Source of the DNA: a bacterium
GTDB taxonomy: Bacteria; NPL-UPA2; JAUVJM01
Length of the DNA: 64,000 bases
Reading direction: 5' to 3'
Assembly (NCBI GenBank): GCA_030606215.1
Contig: JAUWGW010000006.1
Span: 9,336 to 73,335, forward strand
In this document: positions 44,570 through 53,738 of the stretch, piece by piece
Layout: the number at the start of each line of letters is the position of its first letter
How positions within the stretch are numbered: position 1 is the first letter of the stretch
Position numbers and translations under genes: made by a program
The notes under the pieces: generated by a model
Told to the model about the DNA's origin: nothing
Databases searched by the model: none
What the model saw: the letters and a program-made list of their open reading frames with translations, nothing else

Positions 44570-47209
44570 TTATTCTCCCTTCATTATTTTTTCTATTCTC
44601 TGGCGTGCTAACTCTCCCTTCACCCCATCCGGGTCAGCAGACAGTATCTTCCTGTAAAAACTTACCGCTTCCTCAATCTTGCCCTGTTTTTCAAAGCAGA
44701 TTGCGGCAGATTCCGTAGCCTTAAGCACCAGATTAAAACAGGCAGGATAGAGATAGACAACCTTTAAATATTCAAAAATTGCTTCTTCAAATTCCCCGAG
44801 TTTATGGAAGCAGGAGGCTATTCTGAACTGTATCTCTGCAGACTGTTTTTCATCTCCTGTCTCCCCGATTTTTTCAAATGTCCGGACTGCTTCTCTATAT
44901 CTACCTAATTTCTGTAAAGTTTTGCCCATCTGGAAGTATGTCTCTTGTGCAAATTCATCTTCGCCCTTCTTTACGATTTCACGATATATGCTCAATGCTT
45001 TATTATCCTTACCCTGAAGAGCTAATAGATTCCCAATTCGTAATTTCACTTCTGTAACTCTGGGATTCTCAGGGAAATTTCTTATAATCTCATTGAATTC
45101 TCCCGCAGCTTGCTCATATTTATTTTCTTTCTCAAAACATCTTCCGAGCCAGTAGTGAGCATCAGCTTTCGCCTCTTCCTCAGGAGATTCAATCAGTGAT
45201 AATAATATATCTTTTGCCTTACCAAATTCTTTCTTCTCATAGAAGCCCCTTCCAAGCCAGAGTTTCGCTTCCGTTGAGCTCCTCCCTTCAGGGGAGAACG
45301 AGATATATTTCCCGAATATAAGTTCTGCAGTATCTAAATTGCCGAGCTGGAGCTGGCATAACCCCATCCTGAAATGAGATTCATGCGCTTCAACACTATC
45401 CGGGGAAAGTTTCCCGACCTTCTGGTAAGTGTTTATAGCTTCTTGATACAATTTTTTCTGGCATTGAATATTACCCAGATTGAAGAAGGCTCCTGACAGA
45501 AGCTCACTTTCCGGGAACTTTTCAATAAAGTTTTCATAATACTTTCCTGCCTCTTCTATTTTCCCTGAGTGAAGCATACATACTGCAAGCCAGTATTGCG
45601 CATCATCGCTGATGTAATTTTCTCCATTAATAAGAGGTTTAAAAACAACTCCTGCCTTTTGAAACTTGCCTTCCTGATAAAGGAGCTTACCAGCCTGGAA
45701 TTTTGCTAAGTTGGAAAGTTCCCCCTTAACATTATTATAACTTGCTATTGCTTCTTTGAGCAACCCTTCCTTAGTGAGACAATCCCCAGTCTTCATATAT
45801 GAGAGGTCTTTATCTCCCACTTTCTCGAAAAATTTCCTTGCTTCCTGGTATTTGCCCATGTTTAAGAGTGACTGCCCGATGCAACAGGTTGCCTCGGGCG
45901 TCAATTCGCTATCTGGAAACTTCTCACAGAACTTCTTGAATGCATCAATTGCGTCTCTGTAATTTCCTCCTTTGAAGAGGCTTGCTCCTATATAGAAATG
46001 ACCTTTCTCTTCCCATTCTCTTCCAAACTCTCCGTCTATCAATTTCTTATATTCCTGACTTGCCTGTATAAATTCCTCCCGGGAGAAGAAACTATTTCCC
46101 AATTGGTAAAGGATAACAGGTTGCGCTTTCTCCGCCCATTCACTTTGAGGGTAATTATTCAGCAAGTTTTCTAAAGTTGAGATAGCTTCCTTCTCCTTCT
46201 CAGGGTTTATTAAACATCTCCCGAGATGATACAGCGCAGGCGGCGTTACCTTGCTTGCGGGGAATTTCTCCAGCAGCTCACGATAAAGAATAATTGCAGT
46301 ATTGAGTTCACCGCAGGATTCATGAATATAGGCAATAGCGTATTGAGCTTCATCAACATACTCGCTCTCGGGAAATGAAGTGATAAGTTTTTTAAAACTT
46401 TCGATTGCCTCCTCACTATTCCCGAGCTTGAAGAAGGTCATCCCAGTTCCATATTGAGCGTCATCAGCATACTGGTTTTGGGGGAAATTCTTTAAGATCC
46501 TCTGAAAAGAGAATCGCGCTTCTTTCAATCTTCCAGATGAAAGATACACCTGGCCTAACCGGAATTGGGCGGGCGCGATGAGTTTACTGTCAGGGAATTT
46601 TGCAATGATAGTCTTGAATGAAGATATTGCATCCCCTAACAGGTTCATTTTGATGAGGCAGATGCCTCTTGAAAAAAGTGCGTGTTCAATGTAAGGAGAG
46701 TCGGGATATTTTTTCTGTAATTGTAGATATATTTCGCATGCCTCCTCAAATTTATTAGCTTTGATGAGCGCCTCAGCGAGCCAGTATGTAGCCGCTGGTG
46801 CAAACTCACTTTCTGGATAATCTCGCAGAAACTTTTCAAAAGTAGAGATGGTTTTAGCAAAATCATTTTCTCCAAAGAAACATTTGCCAATCCGGTATAC
46901 GGCTTTCTCTCTTACCTCATTAGATTTACTGGCAAGCGTATATTCCTCTCTTGCCTTTGAAAATTTTCCCTGTTTGAATTCACATTCTGCGAGAAAAAAA
47001 TGAGCCAGTGGCACTTTTTTACTTCTGGGATATTTAATGATGAATTTCTCAAGCTGCTTCCCCGCTATTTCATAAAGTCCATCGGAATAAGCGCCTTCTG
47101 CCAGTGAGAAATCTTCTTCCTCCCCGGAGAAGGCAAACTGAGTTATTATGGAAAGAAATACAACAACAAAAATGGGGAAAGGTCCTAATTCCTTATGCCG
47201 CATGGACAT
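44570..47209 (-). CDS. Large periplasmic TPR protein
   Basis: An 879-residue protein with a signal peptide (PFPIFVVVFLSIITQFAFSG) and more than twenty tetratricopeptide repeats, including YfiO/YbgF-like units such as AQYGTGMTFFKLGNSEEAIE and YWLAEALIKANKFEEACE. It presumably scaffolds envelope complexes; large TPR proteins are commonly encoded upstream of exbB-exbD in several Gram-negative phyla. The ATG follows GGGAGGAG. It is the first gene of the run down to the rhomboid gene. Confidence 0.88.
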   Translation of the reverse strand: MSMRHKELGPFPIFVVVFLSIITQFAFSGEEEDFSLAEGAYSDGLYEIAGKQLEKFIIKYPRSKKVPLAHFFLAECEFKQGKFSKAREEYTLASKSNEVREKAVYRIGKCFFGENDFAKTISTFEKFLRDYPESEFAPAATYWLAEALIKANKFEEACEIYLQLQKKYPDSPYIEHALFSRGICLIKMNLLGDAISSFKTIIAKFPDSKLIAPAQFRLGQVYLSSGRLKEARFSFQRILKNFPQNQYADDAQYGTGMTFFKLGNSEEAIESFKKLITSFPESEYVDEAQYAIAYIHESCGELNTAIILYRELLEKFPASKVTPPALYHLGRCLINPEKEKEAISTLENLLNNYPQSEWAEKAQPVILYQLGNSFFSREEFIQASQEYKKLIDGEFGREWEEKGHFYIGASLFKGGNYRDAIDAFKKFCEKFPDSELTPEATCCIGQSLLNMGKYQEARKFFEKVGDKDLSYMKTGDCLTKEGLLKEAIASYNNVKGELSNLAKFQAGKLLYQEGKFQKAGVVFKPLINGENYISDDAQYWLAVCMLHSGKIEEAGKYYENFIEKFPESELLSGAFFNLGNIQCQKKLYQEAINTYQKVGKLSPDSVEAHESHFRMGLCQLQLGNLDTAELIFGKYISFSPEGRSSTEAKLWLGRGFYEKKEFGKAKDILLSLIESPEEEAKADAHYWLGRCFEKENKYEQAAGEFNEIIRNFPENPRVTEVKLRIGNLLALQGKDNKALSIYREIVKKGEDEFAQETYFQMGKTLQKLGRYREAVRTFEKIGETGDEKQSAEIQFRIASCFHKLGEFEEAIFEYLKVVYLYPACFNLVLKATESAAICFEKQGKIEEAVSFYRKILSADPDGVKGELARQRIEKIMKGE

Positions 47210-47254
47210 TTAACTCCTCCCTTGGAGAAAATGGGATGTGTCCCTATTTTGGGT

Positions 47255-47944
47255 CTACATTGCCATCTTATGATCTTTCTGTCTGTTCACAACTTTTTTC
47301 CAGAGCCTATCATCAAGATGACTCACATCATTAATTGAAATGAGAACCGGGACTGCATCATTTTCTCCCTGGGATTTAAAAAGAATTCTCGCTATACCAG
47401 TTTCCAAAATTCCAATATGTGCATAGGCTAACGGAAGATGCCACTGGAGTAGATGAGACAGAATCACAATACTCATGCCACCATGACATACAAGACAAAT
47501 TGTTTTTTCTCTATTGGGTTCTTCTACTTTATATATAAATCCATCTCTTACATAACTGTATTGTGAGAGTAATTTATCAAGCCCCGAAGAGACTTCTTCA
47601 TAAACCTCTCTCAACTCTTTCCCTGCCCAGTATCCATCCTCCCAGAAAATTGGGTCAGCAAATTTCCCTTTCTTGAGATATTCGTTATGGGGTTTCGCCC
47701 AGGGGTAATCTCCCTTATCAACTTCCCTGAGCCAGTGAAGGACTTCTGGCTTAATACCTGTAGCCTTAGAGATATGCTCTGCTGTCCTGATAGCCCTTCC
47801 AAGAGGACTCACATATAGGGCATCTATTTTTTCAAGTCTTGTGATTCTCTCCGCAAGTTGAACTGCCTGTTGTTCTCCTTCTTCAGTAATTGAATCTGTA
47901 TCGTAGATTGGATTCGCATGCCTGACAATTAGGATTTGAAGCAT
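47255..47944 (-). CDS. Histidine phosphatase family protein
   Basis: A 229-residue phosphoglycerate-mutase-like protein. The phosphohistidine motif is VRHANP at residues 7-12 (the usual RHG/RHA), VSPLGRAIRTAEHIS is near 45, and the second catalytic histidine is in CLVCHGGMSIVILSH near 155. Substrates in this family range from phosphosugars to signalling molecules; none can be chosen here. GGAAGGAG precedes the ATG. A 45-base gap separates it from the TPR gene. Confidence 0.9.
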   Translation of the reverse strand: MLQILIVRHANPIYDTDSITEEGEQQAVQLAERITRLEKIDALYVSPLGRAIRTAEHISKATGIKPEVLHWLREVDKGDYPWAKPHNEYLKKGKFADPIFWEDGYWAGKELREVYEEVSSGLDKLLSQYSYVRDGFIYKVEEPNREKTICLVCHGGMSIVILSHLLQWHLPLAYAHIGILETGIARILFKSQGENDAVPVLISINDVSHLDDRLWKKVVNRQKDHKMAM

Positions 47945-48019
47945 TTTTTCACACTCCTTCCCTCATACAATTATATGAACTAACGGGATGAAAATCAATA
48001 GAATTGATTTTGCATCATT

Positions 48020-49336
48020 CTATTTTGGCGCCATACAAAAATCTTTTGCTTTCGCCAGGTCTTCGGGTATCAAAAATCTTACAGTTGTTCGTTCAATAGC
48101 ACGCTCACCTCGGAGTGCTAAATTTAAGCAATAAGCTTTGTCAGGTTTATATGTGCCAATGAAACTCCTAAGGGATTTGCTTATCTTGAATTCTCTTAAA
48201 TCAACAGCTTTGACTTCAAAAGGAATGGGTTTGAGACTTGGAATCACAAAGTCTACTTCTGCGCCAGCCTTGGTCCGCCAAAAGTTTATGGGACTTGAAT
48301 ACTTCAAGCGCTCGCCCAAACAAAGGTAGGAGAAATTCTCAAAAAGGCTGCCCTTATCAGGGCGAAATTCGAAATCCCCAAAGCTTCCGATAGCAAAATT
48401 TCTTATACCGTGGTCACGAAAATAAACCTTAGGGCTTTTCAAGAGTTCTTTCCTGGGATTTCTATGAAAAGGTTTTACAAAATCCAGGATAAAGGTTTGT
48501 TCCAAATAAAACAGGTAGTGTTCTAGTGTATTCTTATGGATACTCAAAGTGTTGGAGAGCTCATGCTTATTTACCAGATTTCCTATTTGCGAAGAAAGAA
48601 TCTTAACAAGGTTGCGGAATGCCTCTTCGTTTTCGATGTTAAGAAAAGACTTGATATCCTTCTCGATGTAACTTTGGAATATCTCTTTGAGAAGCTGCAG
48701 TTTTAAATCTTCTTCCTTGGCCAGAGCAACTGCAGGGTATCCTCCATATGTGACATAATGATTCAAAACTCTTCTAAAGTCCTCTTTTTTCTCTATGACT
48801 TCATTGACACTCTTCCTTGGGAATAGGGCCTGAGAAAGTTCTTCCAGGTTGAAAGGATTAAGACGAAAAACTACCTTTCTTCCAGTAAGAGCTTCATGAA
48901 TTTTGCTTCTAATCTCCAGTGAACTTGAACCTGAGACTATCAGTTTAGCTGGTAGGTGAAGATCATAAATACCTTTTAGAAATAAACCCGGTTCCTTTAA
49001 ACGTTGAACTTCATCAATCAACACGTAGGACTTCCTTTTTGATTTGATTATTAAATCAACCAAATAATCCGGATTATCAAAAAACTGAAGCTGATGAGGA
49101 ACATCAAGGTTAAAATAGTATATGTTGTCAGTCTTCGGGAGAAGGGCATCGTTTATTAACTGATAAAGGAGAACACTTTTTCCGGTTTGGTGAGCACCAG
49201 TAACAATAATTATTTCTTCTCTCTCAATCCATGGTGCTATTTTCTCTTTTATCTTACGCTGAACTACCTGGGGTGGCAGCTTTACCCCAAGCCTTTCCAA
49301 CTCCTTTTTCTTTTTGCTATATCTCATTTTTGCCAT
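48020..49336 (-). CDS. AAA ATPase with DUF4143 C-terminal domain
   Basis: A 438-residue protein. The Walker A motif GAHQTGKS is at residues 47-54, Walker B YVLIDEVQRL near 104-113 and a sensor-like SGSSSLEIR near 138. The C-terminal half is DUF4143, with WRTKAGAEVDFVI near 348, a nuclease-like ExD/ExK motif seen in this family. Such ATPases are abundant in mobile and defence regions, but their function is unknown. It has its own promoter at 49381-49408. Confidence 0.88.
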   Translation of the reverse strand: MAKMRYSKKKKELERLGVKLPPQVVQRKIKEKIAPWIEREEIIIVTGAHQTGKSVLLYQLINDALLPKTDNIYYFNLDVPHQLQFFDNPDYLVDLIIKSKRKSYVLIDEVQRLKEPGLFLKGIYDLHLPAKLIVSGSSSLEIRSKIHEALTGRKVVFRLNPFNLEELSQALFPRKSVNEVIEKKEDFRRVLNHYVTYGGYPAVALAKEEDLKLQLLKEIFQSYIEKDIKSFLNIENEEAFRNLVKILSSQIGNLVNKHELSNTLSIHKNTLEHYLFYLEQTFILDFVKPFHRNPRKELLKSPKVYFRDHGIRNFAIGSFGDFEFRPDKGSLFENFSYLCLGERLKYSSPINFWRTKAGAEVDFVIPSLKPIPFEVKAVDLREFKISKSLRSFIGTYKPDKAYCLNLALRGERAIERTTVRFLIPEDLAKAKDFCMAPK

Positions 49337-49380
49337 GATGCAACTCCCTCACTATTTGCACATGTACTTTTAGCAAGGTT

Positions 49381-49408
49381 ATTATAACATAGCAAAATAG
49401 TTAGTCAA
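49381..49408 (-). promoter_or_regulatory. Promoter of the DUF4143 ATPase gene
   Basis: Minus strand TTGACT (49408-49403), 16-base spacer, perfect TATAAT (49386-49381), with the gene starting 45 bases downstream and GGGAG before the ATG. Confidence 0.65.
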
Positions 49409-49460
49409 GTACTTCTTGCCTTATCACGGAAATCCAGTTTGGTGTTCCTGCCCTTCCGTC

Positions 49461-49570
49461 GTTTAGACCTTGAGTCGTTTGTGAGGCGTTTATTAGGCAT
49501 TTTAGGCATTTATTAGGCGTTTGAGCCCTTTGTGAGCCTTTCATGATTCCTTTGAGTCCTTTCAATCAAA
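49461..49570. repeat. Degenerate tandem repeat, about 20-bp period
   Basis: Units such as GCGTTTATTAG, GCATTTTAG, GCATTTATTAG, GCGTTTGAG and CCCTTTGTGAG follow one another, alternating roughly 11 and 9 bases. The pattern fades rightwards (CCTTTGAG, TCCTTTCAAT). No gene is seen on either strand. Confidence 0.6.
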
Positions 49571-49615
49571 TATTTTTGTCCGATATCTGTCCATTATTTG
49601 TCCTTTATCATTCAT

Positions 49616-49786
49616 TCATAAGCTCGTTGCTGCAAGAATATATAACCTTTTTCCTATTTTGCGCAGGGGACAGCCTGTTTTCTCCCTCCAGTTACGCCTT
49701 TGAATGGTATTTCTTGAAATTCCCAGGATCTCTGATATTTGTTCAACAGTTAAAATATCTTTACACTCATACTCTGACTTTTCCAC
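49616..49786 (-). CDS. Small HTH (excisionase/MerR-like) protein at the end of the hsd operon
   Basis: A 56-residue protein starting at the GTG at 49786, inside the end of hsdS. It reads DILTVEQISEILGISRNTI then QRRNWREKTGCPLRKIGKRL, the helix-turn-helix plus wing of HTH_17/excisionase-type proteins. The ribosome site is weak, so it is probably translated by coupling to hsdS. It could regulate the operon through the palindrome at 53739-53771. It is short and easy to miss. Confidence 0.72.
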   Translation of the reverse strand: MEKSEYECKDILTVEQISEILGISRNTIQRRNWREKTGCPLRKIGKRLYILAATSL

Positions 49787-50603
49787 TTAATAATACCTGC
49801 GTCAAACCTTTCTTGATATCTTCCAATCTTTCCTCATGAACAATTTCCTTATTTATTTCTTCATCAACAGATGACAAAATTTCAGCAATCTTTTCCTGTT
49901 CGGCAAGAGTGGGAAGAGGAATTTTTGTCTTCTTAAACTTCTTATGGCCGATTCCGCGGGTCAGCAATTCCTGCATCAACCCCCTTTTTAGCTCTTTCGT
50001 CTTTTCTATGATCTCCTTCCTTTTCTCAATTGCCTCATCTACGGTTGATAGGATCTTGGCGATCTTTTTTTGTTCGGGCAGAGGTGGAAGGGGTATTACA
50101 ATTCTCTCAATGCTTTTTCCACTAACATTAGGCTGTGCTCCGCCGGCAGCATCTATGAGCAAATCTTCTTTGAACCTTTTCGTCAACACTACCTGTCCTA
50201 AATATCTCTTTGCAATACGGTTTGAATCTTCAATCATAAATCTGCCAACACGTTGGTTAAGCAATGCTGGTAGGTCTTTCTTTGAAACAACCCCTATTTT
50301 TCCGGTTGTTGCACCGGACATAGCAACAAGTACATCCCCATCTTCAAGCAGAAAATCACTAAATTCCTTAGCAAAAGAGGCTGGAAGATATACACATTCA
50401 TTTAACATAATCCCACTAGAGGTTACATTTGATATTCTGACTAAAGGCACACCTCTTCCTTTATAATCGCTACTTTCAAAAGCGAATCCTCCCTGGAGAC
50501 GTACTGTTTCCCCAAGATTGACAATTTCCCAATCCACTGGAATCTCGCCAATCTCCGTTTTCTTAAATTTGTCTTCGGTTCTTAAGCTATCTGCTTGTAC
50601 CAC
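49767..50603 (-). CDS. hsdS: Type I restriction-modification specificity subunit lacking the second TRD
   Basis: A 278-residue HsdS, well short of the usual 380-450. Residues 12-170 form one target-recognition domain (KKTEIGEIPVDWEIVNLGE ... VSGKSIERIVIPLPPLPEQ), then the coiled-coil spacer (IAKILSTVDEAIEKRKEII ... RGLMQELLTRGIGHKKFKKT). Where a second EIGEIPxxW-type domain should follow, the protein jumps straight to KIPLPTLAEQEKIAEILSS and the second coiled coil. The second TRD thus appears deleted. Half-sized HsdS proteins can pair to recognise palindromic sites. Start is GTG, overlapping the winged-helix gene by 17 bases. Confidence 0.85.
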   Translation of the reverse strand: MVQADSLRTEDKFKKTEIGEIPVDWEIVNLGETVRLQGGFAFESSDYKGRGVPLVRISNVTSSGIMLNECVYLPASFAKEFSDFLLEDGDVLVAMSGATTGKIGVVSKKDLPALLNQRVGRFMIEDSNRIAKRYLGQVVLTKRFKEDLLIDAAGGAQPNVSGKSIERIVIPLPPLPEQKKIAKILSTVDEAIEKRKEIIEKTKELKRGLMQELLTRGIGHKKFKKTKIPLPTLAEQEKIAEILSSVDEEINKEIVHEERLEDIKKGLTQVLLSGKVRV

Positions 50604-51639
50604 TTTTGGCTCCCAAGACCCTGGTTATAAAGTTCTGGAATTCTTTCTCATATTTTTCAGCAGTAATATTGATGTACGGAGCAGGAGGTAAGTCAAGACC
50701 GCTTGCCAAAAATCCAATACTGATTCCCTCCATCGCCTGACGCAGCTTTGAACTCCTCATATAATCTGACCCGGTTTTTTGAATATCGGCTAAGACATTC
50801 CACACATCTGTCAGCGCAGCGTAGAGTGAAATCCAATCAACCCAAAGCGGCTTTTTCGCATCTTCGTATTCCATTCCACAGAGAAATTCCCACCACCTTT
50901 TCTCTGGCAGCCAATACTCTATCTTCCGTTTACCTTTAATGCGCGTAAGCACTAAACCTGATTCTGCAAGTTCAATCAATGCATCCTGTGTTCCCCGAAC
51001 AGACAGGCCGATTGCCTTAGCTACTTCGGAAGGATGTCCTGCGCCGTAGACTAAAAGATACAAAATACATTCAGAGCGTGAACCTATACCAAACATTGCT
51101 CTCAACAGAAAACGGATGGTGTTTCCTGCCATGACCGGTACGGGCTTCGACGTTTTCCGCACCGTAAAACTTTCGCGCAAAAATCCGTATTCTTTGAATA
51201 TGTTTGATTCCGTAACCGGTTTTGGGTAGGGCTTTCCTTCTTTCGTTTTGAAAAGCATTTCGTCCTGCGTACTTGTTTTAGCTCTATGGAGCAATGCTAA
51301 AGTCTTCCATTTACGCTGGTATGTTCCTGCCTCGCGCGACAGAAAACAAGCAACCGCGCTCATAAGTCGTTGCGTTCTTTCATCTTTCTGTTTCATAATT
51401 CCGCGCAGGCGCTGAATATCAATCCACTTTCCGTTTACAACAAGCCAGTCGAGTATCTCATCAAAGAAGCGTGGCTCGTACCGACCCATTTCCAGTGAAA
51501 AGAGAAGGAGAGCTTCCAGATCGATCGCCCATTCATGCTTTGAGCGCGCACCACCTGCTACACCCAGGGCAGACCACTGCCCCCAGAGAAAATCTAAAAC
51601 TTCCTTCAGAAAGAATTCCCTAAAGTTTATCTGCGACAT
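50587..51639 (-). CDS. Winged-helix protein of the hsd operon, unknown function
   Basis: A 350-residue protein I do not recognise as a named family. Residues about 185-245 look like a winged helix (RSECILYLLVYGAGHPSEVA, then KAIGLSVRGTQDALIELAES and a wing LTRIKGKRKIEYWL). The N-terminal 180 residues are helical and Trp-rich. It overlaps the nucleotidyltransferase gene upstream by 20 bases and hsdS downstream by 17 bases, so the three are translated together. Together with the upstream gene it resembles the regulator/antitoxin plus nucleotidyltransferase logic of AbiE-type modules, although sequence similarity to AbiEi is not obvious to me. Confidence 0.7.
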   Translation of the reverse strand: MSQINFREFFLKEVLDFLWGQWSALGVAGGARSKHEWAIDLEALLLFSLEMGRYEPRFFDEILDWLVVNGKWIDIQRLRGIMKQKDERTQRLMSAVACFLSREAGTYQRKWKTLALLHRAKTSTQDEMLFKTKEGKPYPKPVTESNIFKEYGFLRESFTVRKTSKPVPVMAGNTIRFLLRAMFGIGSRSECILYLLVYGAGHPSEVAKAIGLSVRGTQDALIELAESGLVLTRIKGKRKIEYWLPEKRWWEFLCGMEYEDAKKPLWVDWISLYAALTDVWNVLADIQKTGSDYMRSSKLRQAMEGISIGFLASGLDLPPAPYINITAEKYEKEFQNFITRVLGAKSGTSR

Positions 51640-52225
51640 CTTTGTAACCTATTTCTTTAAGAAAATCCTTAAGGACTTTTCTGTAACCCTCGGAAATGTC
51701 ATGTGTCATACTCCAACGAGCCGCTTTTTCTAATTCCTCTGCAATAGGTTTTAATGCAAGTAGGTCACCGTAATGAACATCACCTCTATCCCGATCTACT
51801 ACAGCATAGAGCTTAAAATGAATCTGGTCATACCGGCTGAGAAAGTGAATTGTTAGATTCTTTCCATAAGTACGGGTTTCCACCCTATCCATAAGACCGT
51901 CAGGCAATCCTAAATCCATAACAGACGCCGGTCCGGGATTAAGCCAGTTGTCGGTCAAATCAAAATCTTTCTGCACTCTCGTGGCTGCATCCTCAACTGC
52001 AGGATTCATAGGTTTGGTGGCTTTGACTAAAGTAATAGAGCCGTCACTCTTCTTATCTACAAATGCGACAACATCCACGTCTTCGGTAACACGGCTCACG
52101 TACCCCAATATATTGAGAGCTGCCCCTCCGCACACAACCATTTCGCAGTGCATCACCCCCCGCACTTCCAGTTGCTCGGCGAGTGCTGTGAGTACAGATT
52201 CTATTTGTTGTTTGCCTTCAAACAT
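51620..52225 (-). CDS. DUF6036/AbiEii-like nucleotidyltransferase
   Basis: A 201-residue protein with the nucleotidyltransferase core MVVCGGAALNILGYVSRVTE then DVDVVAFV: the GG pair at 33-34 and the metal-binding D49-x-D51. A later acidic/charged region (DQIHFKLYAVVDRDRGDVHY) is typical of DUF6036-like NTases, many of which are toxins that modify tRNA or proteins. It lies two bases after hsdM and overlaps the winged-helix gene. Toxin activity is inferred from family and context only. Confidence 0.72.
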   Translation of the reverse strand: MFEGKQQIESVLTALAEQLEVRGVMHCEMVVCGGAALNILGYVSRVTEDVDVVAFVDKKSDGSITLVKATKPMNPAVEDAATRVQKDFDLTDNWLNPGPASVMDLGLPDGLMDRVETRTYGKNLTIHFLSRYDQIHFKLYAVVDRDRGDVHYGDLLALKPIAEELEKAARWSMTHDISEGYRKVLKDFLKEIGYKDVADKL

Positions 52226-52227
52226 GC

Positions 52228-53715
52228 TTACACCCTATAACGCAATTCTCTTAAATAGCCTGACACCTTCCTATCAATATTTTTATATTCTTCCTTGAGT
52301 TTCTTCAGGTCATCGATAGTTTTCTGAATATCAATGTTCTCTTCTTGTTCTGTAACATCAATATATCGTGTGATGTTAAGGTTGTGGTCGTTCTCCCTTA
52401 TTTCATTAATCCGTACAGGACGACAATACTTATCTATCGTGCTATATTCTCCAAAGGCTGATACAATTTTCTCAATGTCTTCTTTACGCAGCTTATTCTG
52501 CTTCTTTCCCTCTTGATAGTCGCCTGCACCGTAAAGGAAGAACGCCTTTCCTCTCCTCTCTTTAGGCTTGTCTCTGTTGATTATGAACAAGCACGCAGGA
52601 ATGCCCGCGCCATAGAATAACTTAGGTGGCAAGCCTATGACGCCTTCAAGGAGGTCTTCTTCGACTATACCCTTTCTAATCTTTCCTTCTGCCCCTCCGC
52701 GGAATAAGACTCCATGCGGTAGGACAACACCGACTCTCCCTTTAGGGTTCGCAATAGCTATCATGTGCTGGACAAATGCGTAGTCACCGTATCCCTTCGG
52801 AGGTATCCCGAACCTGAACCTTTTGTAGGGGTCATTCTGAGCATTTTCATAGCCCCAATTCTTGAGTGAAAAAGGCGGATTTGCTATTACAATATCAAAT
52901 TGCATTAGTTGTCCCTTGGTGAGCAGCTTAGGTTCCCGTAAGGTATCAGCTCTCCGGATCTTTGCACTTTGTAATCCATGAAGGAGCAGATTCATCTTGC
53001 AGATTGCCCATGTCCCAACATTGATCTCCTGACCATACAGAGCAATGTTCTTAGGATTTTGCCCCTTTCCCTGTAAGTGGCACACGGATTGTATCAACAT
53101 TCCACCTGAACCACACGCAGGGTCACAAATTCTCATTCCTTCTTTCGGATCCAGAATGTCTACTAATAGCTCAACAACCTCCTTGGGTGTATAGAACTCC
53201 CCTCCTTTCTTGCCAGCGCTTGAAGCAAATTGGGCGATAAGATATTCATATGCATCACCCAGGATATCGGGTTTCTCCAAATCTTCATTTCTCAACCTAA
53301 TTTTGGAGAAGTGGTTGATAAGCTGGGAAAGTATATGGTCCGGCAGCCGGTCTTTATCGTTAAAGTCAACAGCAGAAAGAACGCCTTCCAGAGTTTCCGG
53401 GTTTTCTTCTTCCAAGGAGTCGTTTGCTTTGTTGATAGCTTCACCTATGTTCTGGGTCAGTGATTTAAGATAATCCCATCGCGCCCTTTTGGGAACGAAA
53501 AAGTCGTGATAATCGCGGTCTTCATACGCAATCTTTTTGCTGCCTGTCTCATGTAGTATTCTCTCAACCTCTTCGTCAAACACGTCGGATAATCGCTTCA
53601 AAAACAAGAGCCCGAAAATGTAATTCTTGTAATCTGCGGCGTCAATATGACCCCGCAGAATGTCCGCGGATGCCCAGAGGTGATACTTCAGGGCTTGCGA
53701 GTTTACCTTTTCCAT
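52228..53715 (-). CDS. hsdM: Type I restriction-modification system DNA methyltransferase subunit
   Basis: A 495-residue adenine-N6 methyltransferase. Residues 1-130 are the HsdM N-terminal domain (DILRGHIDAADYKNYIFGLL, LFLKRLSDVFDEE), SAM-binding motif I is DPACGSGGM at 198-206 and catalytic motif IV is NPPF at 279-282; GGEFYTPKEVVELLV is the usual link. The C-terminal helix contacts HsdS. No hsdR is found on either side, so unless it is elsewhere the system methylates without cutting. It is the first gene of a five-gene operon with promoter and operator at 53739-53792. Confidence 0.95.
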   Translation of the reverse strand: MEKVNSQALKYHLWASADILRGHIDAADYKNYIFGLLFLKRLSDVFDEEVERILHETGSKKIAYEDRDYHDFFVPKRARWDYLKSLTQNIGEAINKANDSLEEENPETLEGVLSAVDFNDKDRLPDHILSQLINHFSKIRLRNEDLEKPDILGDAYEYLIAQFASSAGKKGGEFYTPKEVVELLVDILDPKEGMRICDPACGSGGMLIQSVCHLQGKGQNPKNIALYGQEINVGTWAICKMNLLLHGLQSAKIRRADTLREPKLLTKGQLMQFDIVIANPPFSLKNWGYENAQNDPYKRFRFGIPPKGYGDYAFVQHMIAIANPKGRVGVVLPHGVLFRGGAEGKIRKGIVEEDLLEGVIGLPPKLFYGAGIPACLFIINRDKPKERRGKAFFLYGAGDYQEGKKQNKLRKEDIEKIVSAFGEYSTIDKYCRPVRINEIRENDHNLNITRYIDVTEQEENIDIQKTIDDLKKLKEEYKNIDRKVSGYLRELRYRV

Positions 53716-53738
53716 GAGAGGTTCCTTTCCTTATGTGC

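Noticed and set aside
49455-49570. CRISPR array
   Set aside because: Units are about 9-11 bases, degenerate and without unique spacers; no cas gene is present anywhere in the window.
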